Program-made: the position numbers and the translations under genes
Shown: positions 17,719 through 26,347 of the stretch, one piece after another
Numbering within the stretch: position 1 is the first letter of the stretch
Layout of the letters: each line of letters begins with the position of its first letter
Origin: Sedimentisphaerales bacterium
GTDB taxonomy: Bacteria; Planctomycetota; Phycisphaerae; Sedimentisphaerales; Anaerobacaceae
Direction of reading: 5' to 3'
Assembly: GCA_016933295.1 (NCBI GenBank)
Contig: JAFGBG010000009.1
Coordinates: forward strand, 1-35,794
Length of the DNA stretch: 35,794 bases
The notes under the pieces: model-generated
The model's database searches: none
Told to the model about the DNA's origin: nothing
What the model saw: only the letters and a program-made list of their open reading frames with translations

Positions 17719-18681
17719 TTAAATAGCTTCTATTGTTGACGGCGGTTTCGTAGCGATATTATACGTTACACTGACAATCCCGGGAACCTCACTGACAATC
17801 TCATCGGCGAGGCTCTCAAGTGTATCGAAAGAAAGCCTTGTAGGTGTGGCAGTTCGTGCATCGACACTGTCCCAACAGCGGACCTCTATTTGCCCGCCGA
17901 AATCACGCCTGCCGTCCCTCATGCCGGTCACGCGGTCTTCGTGCAGTATCGCCATATACTGAAAAGCGTCCGTTTCTTTTAACATCCGCTCCACAATTAC
18001 CGTCGCCTTGCGAACGGTCTCGATGCGATCCGGCGTTACCTCGCCTATTACGCGTGCAGAAAGCGCCGGACCGGGGAACGGGATTCGCTCAAAAAGCTCC
18101 GACGATAAGCCCAAAGCTTTGCCGACTCTTCTGACGCCGTCCTTGCGAAGCTGGATAAGCGGCTCGATGATTTTATAGCCGAACGCATCCTGAGGATTAA
18201 TTCCAAGCTGCTCGAAGACGTTGTGCTGCCTCTTGATACCGGCAACGGTTTCATCGACATCGGTTAAAATTGTTCCCTGGAGTAAATATTTGGCATCGCT
18301 TTCTCTGACAATGCGGCCGAACACTTTTTTATAGAATGTCTGGGTAATGGCCTCGCGTTTTTCCTCCGGATCGGTGATTCCCTTTAGTGCCGCAAAGAAT
18401 TCATCACGTGCATCGATGATTTCGACTGTGACTCCAAGCTCTCTGAAAAAACCGGCAACCTGCTGCGGCTCTCCGGCGCGCATCAGACCGTTTTCGACAA
18501 ACACTGTCCTGAGCCGCTTTCCCAAAGCTCGATGGCCGAGCATAGTAACGGTCGAGGAATCAACTCCTCCCGAAAGCGCGTTTATCGCCGTTCCTTCGCC
18601 GACGACATTCTTGATTTCTCTTACTTTTTCTTCAATGAAACTCTCGGTGTTAAGTTCCTGTGCAGTAACCTCTGTAATCAT
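17719..18681 (-). CDS. guaA: GMP synthase ATP-pyrophosphatase subunit without glutaminase domain
   Basis: Activates XMP with ATP and aminates it to GMP. The 320 residues contain only the synthetase half: the pyrophosphatase P-loop SGGVDSS (37-43), QGTILTDV, the RIPFPGPALSARVIGE stretch and the dimerisation domain ending TKPPSTIEAI. The class I glutaminase domain that precedes this in nearly all bacterial GuaA proteins (total near 510-525) is absent, as in the two-subunit archaeal type. No glutaminase gene is in the window. Usual GuaA ends in IEWE; here it is IEAI. A start at 18705 is possible, but AAGGAGG (18689-18695) seven bases before ATG 18681 decides the shorter form. It sits inside a sugar cluster with its own leader (230 bases). 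Confidence 0.88.
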   Translation of the reverse strand: MITEVTAQELNTESFIEEKVREIKNVVGEGTAINALSGGVDSSTVTMLGHRALGKRLRTVFVENGLMRAGEPQQVAGFFRELGVTVEIIDARDEFFAALKGITDPEEKREAITQTFYKKVFGRIVRESDAKYLLQGTILTDVDETVAGIKRQHNVFEQLGINPQDAFGYKIIEPLIQLRKDGVRRVGKALGLSSELFERIPFPGPALSARVIGEVTPDRIETVRKATVIVERMLKETDAFQYMAILHEDRVTGMRDGRRDFGGQIEVRCWDSVDARTATPTRLSFDTLESLADEIVSEVPGIVSVTYNIATKPPSTIEAI

Positions 18682-18911
18682 GTAACGACCTCCTTTCAAT
18701 AACAAAATCCCTGTGATAAAAATAAAACAGCACCGCTCATACCGGCCTGATTATGGTTTGTATTGTCCAAAAAAGCAAAGAAAAAAGCAATATTCGGCAA
18801 TAGTTGCCAACCACTAAGCGAGCATGATAAGCAAAGCCCGGTTCTGCCCCAAGCATTCGCCGAATATGAGGCGAATTTTGTACCGAACAAGCACAGTCGG
18901 GGCTTTCAGAC
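18682..18911 (-). promoter_or_regulatory. structured leader between fucosidase and guaA
   Basis: Two nested inverted repeats: AAAGCCC (18833-18839) with GGGCTTT (18900-18906), and inside it ATTCGCC (18855-18861) with GGCGAAT (18870-18876) around 8 bases. The element lies just after the fucosidase stop and well before guaA. It could end the upstream transcript or be a regulatory structure; no T run follows the nearest stem, and I do not recognise a purine or other known riboswitch. Confidence 0.4.
18750..18778 (-). promoter_or_regulatory. guaA: candidate promoter of guaA
   Basis: Read on the minus strand: TTGCTT (18778-18773), a 17-base spacer and CATAAT (18755-18750). The transcript would start about 60 bases before the ATG at 18681. 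The -35 is only a moderate match. Confidence 0.4.
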
Positions 18912-20378
18912 TTACTCAGACAAGATTTTGAATACGAATGCATCCTCGCACGGTTTTTCATCCGGCAACTGAATCGTCAGTGAGTTTTCATCCTGTGACC
19001 ATTCGAGCTTACCCTTATATCCGAGCAACTCTATAGAACCAATCTTCTTTAGCGCCGGGTTTTCCGAATTCAAGGTTTTGATAATAAGCCGCCCATTTTC
19101 CGGCCAGTCAAGAGCGATAGCATACAATATATCGCCTTTTGATGTGAAGCGAATATCCTGGGCCGTATATGTGCCGCTGTCGTTTTCCCTTCTGCCTCTG
19201 ACAACAGTCGGTCCCTCGCCGCTGGTTGTCCAGGGCCTTGTCTCGTAAATGGCCTCGCCGTTCAATTTGAGCCACTTACCGATGCCATTTAGTCTCTCAA
19301 CAACCGGTTCCGGAATTTCACCTTTGGCAGTCGGGCCGACGTTAAGCATAAAAGTGCCGTTCTTACTTACGACGTCAACAAGACCGTCGATGATATGATT
19401 GACGGTTTTATATTTCGGATTTTGAATGTGACACCAGGAACTCCAGTCGATAGGATCGTCATTGAGCCACGGATCCTTGGACGCCTCTGCCATCCGAACA
19501 CGCTCCATATCCAAGATGCCGGCCCCTGCCGGCAGTTGACGGCCCTTATACGTCACTGAGACTTCTTTGCCCCAGTCTTTTTGCTTGTTGTAGTAGTAGC
19601 ACAGCGTTTCCTGTCTGTGCCGTTCGCTGATAATATCCAGCTTGCTGTCGAAATAGACCAAATCCGGCTGATACTTATCGACAACCTCGATAACTTTCGC
19701 TTTCCATTCGTCGAAAAATTCCTGGCTGGGCGGATCGCCTTTTTTGTGAGGCTGACCGTACAGACCGGCATAATTCGGATCGGAGCAATCAAATCTTTCG
19801 TCCCAGACCGGATACCAATCCCAGTTCCAGTCGTGATGGAAGGTGGCTACGAATTTCATGCCGCGATTTTTAACCGCCTTTGCCACCTCACCAATAACAT
19901 CCCGCTTAGGCCCCATATCGGCGGCGTCCCATTCGGTAAGCTTGCTGTCCCACATAGCGAAGCCGTCCGCGTGCTCGGCGGTAAGCCCGACAAATCTTGC
20001 GCCGGAATTCTGGTATAGTTCCACAATCGCATCAGCGTCGAAATTCTCGAGCGTCAGCATCGGGATAAAATCCTTATAGCCGAACTTCGATTGGTCGCCA
20101 TACGTTTCCTGATGATATTTAAAAGGTCTCTGGTTCGGCTTGTACATAAGACAGGAATACCATTCAGACTGAAACGCAGGCACTGAATACGGCCCCAGAT
20201 GAGAATAGATGCCGAATTTGACGTCACGGAACCATTCCGGCACAGGATGTTTCTGGAGCGACTCCCAATCCGGTGTATATGTTATTTGCTCGCTCGCGGA
20301 TACGACCTGAACAATAAGTAAAACTGCCACGACAGAAAGAAACAGTCGTCTTGATTTCTTTTCATCAGCTTGTTTCAT
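18912..20378 (-). CDS. GH29 alpha-L-fucosidase, exported
   Basis: Retaining alpha-L-fucosidase family protein of 488 residues from ATG 20378, with a signal peptide (10-29, RRLFLSVVAVLLIVQVVSAS). GH29 landmarks are PEWFRDVKFGIYSHLGPYS (47-65), the EHADGFAMWDS block (135-145), ATFHHDWNW (178-186) and PDLVYFDSKL with D244 as candidate nucleophile (the family usually shows WFDG). A C-terminal beta-sandwich follows (about 400-488). The frame can be extended to 20426, but AAAGGGG (20387-20393) eight bases before ATG 20378, and the signal peptide, support the shorter form. Its start overlaps the end of the transporter gene by 14 bases, so the two are translationally coupled. Confidence 0.88.
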   Translation of the reverse strand: MKQADEKKSRRLFLSVVAVLLIVQVVSASEQITYTPDWESLQKHPVPEWFRDVKFGIYSHLGPYSVPAFQSEWYSCLMYKPNQRPFKYHQETYGDQSKFGYKDFIPMLTLENFDADAIVELYQNSGARFVGLTAEHADGFAMWDSKLTEWDAADMGPKRDVIGEVAKAVKNRGMKFVATFHHDWNWDWYPVWDERFDCSDPNYAGLYGQPHKKGDPPSQEFFDEWKAKVIEVVDKYQPDLVYFDSKLDIISERHRQETLCYYYNKQKDWGKEVSVTYKGRQLPAGAGILDMERVRMAEASKDPWLNDDPIDWSSWCHIQNPKYKTVNHIIDGLVDVVSKNGTFMLNVGPTAKGEIPEPVVERLNGIGKWLKLNGEAIYETRPWTTSGEGPTVVRGRRENDSGTYTAQDIRFTSKGDILYAIALDWPENGRLIIKTLNSENPALKKIGSIELLGYKGKLEWSQDENSLTIQLPDEKPCEDAFVFKILSE

Positions 20379-21531
20379 TATTAATACCCCTTTCCATATA
20401 GTTGAGCATCTGAGAGTCGGTTTCAATCAATCTAGTAGTAGTAGAAGAAGACTCCGGCTCAGGCTGATTTTTTTCACCGAGATAGTTACCGTAACTGATA
20501 ATCAATGTAGCAATAATAATAATCATCATACCAATATAAAGGATTGTCCGCGGCAGTTTGTCTGTGCCGACCCACTCGCGGAAAATTTTGCCGTACAAAT
20601 TACTGAATAGAATCAGAAGAGCCATGTGTATCGCCCAGCTTGTGAATCCGTATGCCACGCCCATGAACTGATGCCCGATGCCGTAGAAAAAGAACTGAAA
20701 ATACCACATCATACCGCTAAGAAGCGCCATCAGATAATAGAACGGCAGGCCACCTTTACTTTTGTCGGGCAACCGAACTAATTGAGAGCCGGTTCGGTTA
20801 CGAATGATTAGAAATATACACCAAAGAAAACTTGCCACCCAGGCTCCGCTGCAGGCAAAAGGTATAACCACATTCATTTTGATCAACTCGCGCGCCCCGT
20901 TTTCCACGGCCACCGCCTCCAGCGGCGCCCCAGCTAAAAGAGCATAATTAAATATGGCCGATAATGTGCCGGCCAGAACCGCCAAAGGCACACCTTTTTT
21001 AAAAGAGAATGCCGTAGGTGAAGCACCTCCGGCCCGTTCGCGCAGTGCGCCGGCCCAGCCGCAAAAGACAATTCCAATCAGAGATAGAGTAATGCCGGCT
21101 AAAACAATCAGTCCGGGCCCGGTACTGAATTTACCCACAATCTCCCAGACGAATCCGTCGTTCGGATTCCATATAAGCGGCAATAATGTCCCTAACCCGG
21201 CTGAAAGCCCGATTGCGATAGTATAGTTCAGGGAAAAACCGATATAGCGAATTCCCAGGCCGAATGACAGGCCTCCTATGCCGTAAATTAAACCTAATAC
21301 GAACGAACGAAGCATAGCATCTGAAGGTGCTGTCCGAAGCACTTCAAAAAAATTCGGTATAGTCAGCATCGCCCCGACAAACGGCACAATTATCCAGCCG
21401 AACGTTGCCTGTGTCACCCAATAGATTTCCCAGGCCCATTGCTTCGTCTTTTTCTGGGGCGTGTAACAGCTTGACGCCGATAAAGCTCCAATAGAATGTA
21501 AAGATACTCCGAGAAACGGATTTGCCTGCAT
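20365..21531 (-). CDS. rhaT: L-rhamnose/H+ symporter family transporter
   Basis: A ten-helix inner membrane sugar transporter of the RhaT family. The 388 residues align from memory with E. coli RhaT along their length, including SIGALSASSCYTPQKK near the start, LRERAGG with the following KKG cytoplasmic loop, and GMMWYFQFFFYGIGHQ, the most conserved block. It is about 45 residues longer than the E. coli protein, partly through a polar C-terminal tail (EPESSSTTTRL). Sugar specificity is inferred; uptake of rhamnose released by the downstream GH106 would fit. It begins two bases after the URO-D-like stop, with its AGGA ribosome binding site inside that gene, and overlaps the fucosidase start. 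Confidence 0.85.
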   Translation of the reverse strand: MQANPFLGVSLHSIGALSASSCYTPQKKTKQWAWEIYWVTQATFGWIIVPFVGAMLTIPNFFEVLRTAPSDAMLRSFVLGLIYGIGGLSFGLGIRYIGFSLNYTIAIGLSAGLGTLLPLIWNPNDGFVWEIVGKFSTGPGLIVLAGITLSLIGIVFCGWAGALRERAGGASPTAFSFKKGVPLAVLAGTLSAIFNYALLAGAPLEAVAVENGARELIKMNVVIPFACSGAWVASFLWCIFLIIRNRTGSQLVRLPDKSKGGLPFYYLMALLSGMMWYFQFFFYGIGHQFMGVAYGFTSWAIHMALLILFSNLYGKIFREWVGTDKLPRTILYIGMMIIIIATLIISYGNYLGEKNQPEPESSSTTTRLIETDSQMLNYMERGINNETS

Positions 21532-21533
21532 AA

Positions 21534-22760
21534 TTAGTCCTTTCCTTTTGCAGAACTTCTCAAATCGAGGTCGAATTCACCGAGTTGCAGCGGATATTTG
21601 CCGTACTGCCGCACTAAGTTCACGATATAGTCATAAGTGGCGCCGGGCACGTTGCTGGCCACCGAATGGTCGGACTGGAAAATCATTCCCCCGCCTTTTG
21701 CCGCATTGAGCCTGTAAAGCACTTCCCTGCGAATTTTCTCTTTATCGGCGGTTTCCCAGACCTGAATATCGCTTCCGCCGCAGAATGTCATTTTATGCCC
21801 GTACTGCCGCCGTAACTCAACGACGTCCATCCCCGCCTTGACTTCCAGCGGATTGTAACCATCGATGCCGATTTCGATAAAATCGCCGAAAATCTGCCGG
21901 ACATTACCGCAGCCGTGATAAATCACGGGAAGCCCGTTTTCATGAGCGAGTTCTGTCATGGCTTTGACGCACGGCTTGTAATACCGACGCCAATACTCCG
22001 GCGAAAAAAACATCGCCTTTTTGTATGCAACGTCACCCCAGATGACAAAGCCGTCCAATAAACCGTCGGCCGCCTCGATTTCCGCTTTGGCACAATCCAG
22101 GGCGAACTGCCCCAGCCGCTCGATAGCTTTGCCCATTCTATCCGGATATAAACCAATCCAGAGCAAAGTATTTTCCTGACCTATCATCCGCGTCAAAAAT
22201 TCGGAGCATTCGAGCATGCTCCCGTAAACCGGAAAATCGGGCCGCAGACTTTTGACCGTCTCTATCCAGGGCGGAGAATTCCGCTCGAATCCGTCACCGA
22301 CACCGGCGATTTGATTGTCACCGGCCTCGAAGTAACGACGCCTGTCCGCGGGATCGTCATACTCGAAGTTCTCGAACTTTTCTATCGTATCGGTTTCCCA
22401 GTCCATGAATTCCGGCATGGGAGTATCGAATTTCTTTCGCAGGATACCACCGAAGCCGGTCTTTACAATAACCTCGTTTTGGGTTTCCTTGATGGTCTCG
22501 AACGACCTGATATGCGGATCGGAATTTGTTACGGTGGCAATCCAGTCCAGGTCGTAATAATAATACGGATTGGCGTCCTGCGGCAAATCAAGTTCCCGCC
22601 GCCATCGCTCAGTAAAGCTGCCCCAGAAAAAATCGCTGATTGGAACTCTATCCGGCTCCTGATGATTGAGGGTTTTTTTCATCCGCTCGAGTTTTTTCAA
22701 TGTTCCCGGTTTTCGCGGCTGACTGCCGTCCGACTTTCCAGAAGTATCAAACATCCCCAT
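21534..22760 (-). CDS. URO-D-fold protein (methyltransferase-like)
   Basis: A cytoplasmic 408-residue protein with the uroporphyrinogen decarboxylase fold, in the divergent branch related to corrinoid-dependent methyltransferases (MtaA/CmuA-like). Visible blocks are HQEPDRVPISDFFWG (33-47), a DGFVIWGDVAYKK strand, the YHGCGNV motif (His and Cys could bind a metal) and MTFCGGSDIQ. True HemE is nearer 350 residues and has an N-terminal RPVWxMRQAGR motif, absent here. Members of this branch often sit beside carbohydrate genes in Planctomycetota and Lentisphaerae; their reaction is not known to me. It is the first gene of the transporter-fucosidase unit and is joined to rhaT by a two-base gap. 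Confidence 0.75.
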   Translation of the reverse strand: MGMFDTSGKSDGSQPRKPGTLKKLERMKKTLNHQEPDRVPISDFFWGSFTERWRRELDLPQDANPYYYYDLDWIATVTNSDPHIRSFETIKETQNEVIVKTGFGGILRKKFDTPMPEFMDWETDTIEKFENFEYDDPADRRRYFEAGDNQIAGVGDGFERNSPPWIETVKSLRPDFPVYGSMLECSEFLTRMIGQENTLLWIGLYPDRMGKAIERLGQFALDCAKAEIEAADGLLDGFVIWGDVAYKKAMFFSPEYWRRYYKPCVKAMTELAHENGLPVIYHGCGNVRQIFGDFIEIGIDGYNPLEVKAGMDVVELRRQYGHKMTFCGGSDIQVWETADKEKIRREVLYRLNAAKGGGMIFQSDHSVASNVPGATYDYIVNLVRQYGKYPLQLGEFDLDLRSSAKGKD

Positions 22761-22962
22761 AGAAAACGGTCTCCCTGAAAAAAACTTAGCTTGTATAGCA
22801 TGGCTGCAACACTATCGGCCCTACAACCACGCGCAGCCGTCGGTTCGGATATAATAGCAATAGAAAAAGGGACATTCTACTTTTTTCTTTCCCTAATTCC
22901 TTCTTTTTTCGGAAAAGCAGAAGTAAAGGTATAATTTGCAGTTATTGCCGGTTATTCGAGAA

Positions 22963-23373
22963 TCAACTCTCTTTTTTGTTCAGGAATTCGCCGAATTTGT
23001 GATCGACGTCTTTTATGTGCCTGATAAGCCAGTTAAAAAGAAAGTCTTTTATGTGATTTGCAAGCGACGGTGTCGCCCCGTCTTCTTTGAAATCCTGCTC
23101 GAACCGCCTCAGGGAATTTATGAATTCTTCGTGCTTGGCCTTTTGATAATCTAAACCAGGATAATTTTCTTCGGCCATACACTTTTCTTCGGCGGAAAAA
23201 TGAAAATTCGCATAATCAATCAGAAAATCAAGAGTTTTGGCTATTGCCCCTTCACCCTGCACCATTTCAATCGCCTCCGATACTTCATAAAGCCGTTGAA
23301 TCAGCATCTTATGCTGCTCGTCGATAAGTTCAATTCCTACAGACAAGCCATTATCCCATTCGATTTTGTCCAT
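22963..23373 (-). CDS. bacteriohemerythrin
   Basis: A 136-residue cytoplasmic four-helix protein that binds O2 (or NO) at a di-iron site. The ligands are in place: H21 (DEQH), H58 and E62 (HFSAEE), H81 (KHEEF), H119 and D124 (HIKDVD). Length and the WDNGLSVG start are typical of single-domain bacterial hemerythrins, which are common in microaerophiles and anaerobes for oxygen sensing or scavenging. GAAGGAT supports the ATG. It has its own promoter candidate and no close operon partner. Confidence 0.93.
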   Translation of the reverse strand: MDKIEWDNGLSVGIELIDEQHKMLIQRLYEVSEAIEMVQGEGAIAKTLDFLIDYANFHFSAEEKCMAEENYPGLDYQKAKHEEFINSLRRFEQDFKEDGATPSLANHIKDFLFNWLIRHIKDVDHKFGEFLNKKES

Positions 23374-23451
23374 ATCGTATCCTTCAGATAAGAAGATTTC
23401 AAAATCCTAAGCCTGCTCTTTATGCATACATGAGAGTTATAAACGAGACTT

Positions 23452-23481
23452 CTTATATCAAATCCAACTTTAAATTGTAAA
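23452..23481 (-). promoter_or_regulatory. candidate promoter of the bacteriohemerythrin gene
   Basis: On the minus strand: TTTACA (23481-23476), an 18-base spacer and TATAAG (23457-23452), about 80 bases before the ATG at 23373. Confidence 0.4.
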
Positions 23482-23636
23482 GATTATTATCTGAATGTGT
23501 CCTTATCATTTCGTCGGAAGTATCGACTGAAATTAACAAACGAATTAATTGCTAAAAGGAGACAGCGACACATAACAATCAGTGTCTTTTATCTTTCTTA
23601 ATAATACGGATTCGAATCGGATTATGTAATTAAAGC

Positions 23637-25982
23637 TCATTGATTTGTAATGTATTTCTCGTACTCAGCGCGTGTATTGACAAGCTCAAGCTGGTTCTGT
23701 CCCCAGGGATTTTGACCGGTAAAATTGGTTGTGTTATAGGCCGGATTGTCGATACTGCCATAAGGCCCCTCAATGCCCCATGAATTCGTCTGATAGACTT
23801 CTGCCCCTTCGTTATTTGCAACCCAAGTCCCCTGTCCGAGGGTTGTCTGGCTCTGCATCCAGCTTATATAATCCCGGCTGCGATCTGCATTTTGAAGGCT
23901 GCCCATATAGTCATCAAATGCACGATTTGATTCTGCGATGGAATTCTGGAGATTGCGGTTGAGCTGCCTCTGCCTGTAGAATCTGTCCTGCATTTCGGAT
24001 GCCTGCCATTGCTGGTTGATTCGAAACGTTTTGCCTACCTGCAAGTACACAGGAAGCCATTCGTCGAATTCATTCTCCGGCGCCCAGGACCCGTCAATAG
24101 AAACCTGCCACACAGGACTCATAGGTATCGTTGAACACTGGATACTGAAAAGCCCGCGTAATGTAGCGCCTGTGGGGCTTTTATATCTTACATGCAGAAT
24201 ACGGCTGTCAACCTGAAATCCCTGTACCCGAAGCCGCTGGACAGCTTTGGCAATTTCAGGCTCAACCTGCTCACCGGTCACCTCACCGAGAATCTCCAGG
24301 TTCGAGCCGGAGCGAGTGAACTGAAGAATCAGATTAAAAGCCTGTGGTGGCGGCTGATACGGTGCATTGATGACGCCGGGCACTGACACCTGAGAGGGAA
24401 TAATCGTATAACTCGTCGAACTCATCCCGTGGCTTCTTGTCTGCGGATTATCAAAGAGTACATATTGCATTTTTTGCCCTTCAATGCTCCATCCCTGTGG
24501 AATCTGCATTGTAAGTGACTGGTCGGGCAGGGCCGCCGGTTGGAGGGGCATCTGTCTAGCGGGACTGCTCCTGGCTTTTTGGAGCATTGCGGCGGGATTC
24601 AAAACCTGCCCCTGCTCCTGTGCAATAGGCGCCTGGGCGGCCATATCCATGCCCTGCCTGGTGACAGTCGCAATACCTTCGGGAGCGTACGCAATATTCG
24701 AAGCGACATTGGTCATCATCGGACGCAACTGGTCCCACAAATCTTCGCGGGCCAGAAGCAGATACACAGTTCCGGCACGTTGTGTATAGAAGAAATAGCC
24801 GTGCCCGATGCCTTTTTCTCCCTCTTCGGTAAAGCTTACTTCCATAATAGTGCGGTCTCTATCCTGAGTCGAATTAATGTTCTTTGCCTTAAAATCGGGA
24901 ATCTCATCGCAGAACGCAGCCACACATACTCCGGCAAGACTCACGGAATCTTTTATATGCTCACCAATAGGAAACGTCATAAAGACAACAACCGCGGTCT
25001 CCTGCGGTTCCATAACCACAACGGCATAACCACCATGCTCGAGGTTCTGTTCCTGTACCTCCCAATCCTTAGGCTTGTACAGCATTACTTTGCCTGCGGG
25101 AGATTCGTATTTCTCAAGTACCCGCTGCCCGTCTGGCGTCACTATTTCGGCGTTTTGATTATTTGCAGCTTCGGGAACGGTAATTCTTTCGCCGCAAGCA
25201 GGGCAGAATTTAGCATTAGCCGGCAGTTTTGCTCCACACTTCGGGCATACGGTCGGCGCTGCAGGTACAGGACGGGGGATTGGCGTGCCGCACTGAGGGC
25301 AAAATTTCGCTTTAACATCGACAACAGCTTTACAATTGGGACAACGTAATTGCGTCTGAGAAATTTCCGCAGGAGGCTTCGGCGAGGGTGTAGTCTGTGG
25401 GGTTGGCCGTAAGTTCGAGGACGTCAGCATGACAGTCATTTCTTGTCCACCGGCCTGGATCTTCTGGCAAACCAGTCCTTTCCCATCAGCATAATAACTG
25501 TCTGAGACCATGGACGGCTGACCCGGCATACTCATACTGGAGCGAATCACGATACATTCGAAATCCCCCGCCGGTGTCTTAATACGTTCGATGCCTTTAG
25601 ATTCGAACATTGTCATGATTGAAATCCCGAACTGGTTGATCGAAGCCGTCCAGTTCTGGCCCTGCACAAAGGGAAGCTTTATTCGCATGACCGGTTTTTC
25701 ATATTGGATTTCCTGCCCGGCAGTTTCCGCTTTATAAGACTTGAGACCATCGGAATCAAGGGCCATATACTCCCGGCTGGTCTGCATACCCATATCAGAC
25801 TCAACGATGGCACAGCGAACTGAGCCTACTTCAGCAAAACCAGTCACCTTCACCGTCATTTGCATGCCGTTAGACATAGAGTAGTTCCACTGATTTCCTT
25901 CCACAAGGGGAAAATAGTCCGCAGCTTTTACCGGTGAAACTATTACCAACAAAACGATAACTAACATCAATACGGAACGCAT
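23637..25982 (-). CDS. large exported protein with two zinc ribbons
   Basis: From ATG 25982 the product is 781 residues; AAAGGGG (25989-25995) six bases upstream and a clear signal peptide (1-20, cleavage after VKAA) fix this start over a longer frame to 26048. Residues 21-190 form a beta-rich domain beginning YFPLVEGNQWNYSM, like DUF3108-type lipid-binding proteins. Two zinc ribbons follow: C214-x2-C217...C228-x2-C231 and C246-x2-C249...C260-x2-C263. Residues about 285-450 form a second domain (KVMLYKPKDWEV...), then a Pro/Gln-rich linker and a C-terminal domain (about 515-781) with a Gln/Arg/Asn-rich helix. Zinc ribbons of this type are usually cytosolic, so their presence behind a signal peptide is odd. 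Function unknown. Confidence 0.75.
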   Translation of the reverse strand: MRSVLMLVIVLLVIVSPVKAADYFPLVEGNQWNYSMSNGMQMTVKVTGFAEVGSVRCAIVESDMGMQTSREYMALDSDGLKSYKAETAGQEIQYEKPVMRIKLPFVQGQNWTASINQFGISIMTMFESKGIERIKTPAGDFECIVIRSSMSMPGQPSMVSDSYYADGKGLVCQKIQAGGQEMTVMLTSSNLRPTPQTTPSPKPPAEISQTQLRCPNCKAVVDVKAKFCPQCGTPIPRPVPAAPTVCPKCGAKLPANAKFCPACGERITVPEAANNQNAEIVTPDGQRVLEKYESPAGKVMLYKPKDWEVQEQNLEHGGYAVVVMEPQETAVVVFMTFPIGEHIKDSVSLAGVCVAAFCDEIPDFKAKNINSTQDRDRTIMEVSFTEEGEKGIGHGYFFYTQRAGTVYLLLAREDLWDQLRPMMTNVASNIAYAPEGIATVTRQGMDMAAQAPIAQEQGQVLNPAAMLQKARSSPARQMPLQPAALPDQSLTMQIPQGWSIEGQKMQYVLFDNPQTRSHGMSSTSYTIIPSQVSVPGVINAPYQPPPQAFNLILQFTRSGSNLEILGEVTGEQVEPEIAKAVQRLRVQGFQVDSRILHVRYKSPTGATLRGLFSIQCSTIPMSPVWQVSIDGSWAPENEFDEWLPVYLQVGKTFRINQQWQASEMQDRFYRQRQLNRNLQNSIAESNRAFDDYMGSLQNADRSRDYISWMQSQTTLGQGTWVANNEGAEVYQTNSWGIEGPYGSIDNPAYNTTNFTGQNPWGQNQLELVNTRAEYEKYITNQ

Positions 25983-26347
25983 CTTTTTCCCCTTTCTACT
26001 TAGATAATCCACCTCTCTGTTGTTAGACTCACTACCGACCTGCGGCAAACGGAATAAAAAATTGCGGCAGGAAACAATTAATCAGTAATATACAATGAAG
26101 ATTTTACCCGGCAGCACAGAGCAATGTCAAGAAAGTTCATCTCCAAACTCAGGGATTTTACAATAAGAGTCTCCGCAATAAAAATCTCGCATAGCCAAAA
26201 ATATGCATATATTTATCACTTCTTAAATCATCATACACAAGGAGTTCGCTTTGAATAATTCTACTTAAAAAAATCCTAATTTCGACCGGATTCTATCGGA
26301 CACAACGGTCGTCCCTAAAAGGATTTTTTTACACTATTAGTGTTATT
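25983..26347. other. intergenic region with terminator
   Basis: 365 bases between the zinc-ribbon protein and the ECF-linked membrane protein, both on the minus strand. It contains the strong terminator at 26267-26330 and a palindrome ACACTATTAGTGT (26331-26343). The remaining part to 25983 is AT-rich; no further element was recognised. Confidence 0.6.
26267..26330 (-). terminator. Rho-independent terminator of the ECF sigma operon
   Basis: AAAAAAATCCT (26267-26277) pairs with AGGATTTTTTT (26320-26330), and inside it CGACCG (26283-26288) pairs with CGGTCG (26306-26311). The A/T arms supply a T run on either strand, so the element can work in both directions. It lies just after the stop of the minus-strand sigma-factor pair. 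Confidence 0.75.

Noticed and set aside
21534-22760. Heme biosynthesis HemE
   Set aside because: It lacks the N-terminal RPVWxMRQAGR motif, is longer than HemE, and sits in a sugar cluster.
22900-22923. CTTCT...AGAAG hairpin after the bacteriohemerythrin gene
   Set aside because: Short, mismatched stem, and no T run follows it on the minus strand.
24540-25349. 269-codon plus-strand frame opposite the zinc-ribbon protein gene
   Set aside because: Antisense shadow: the minus-strand frame has a signal peptide, ribosome binding site and ordered domains, while this one has none.
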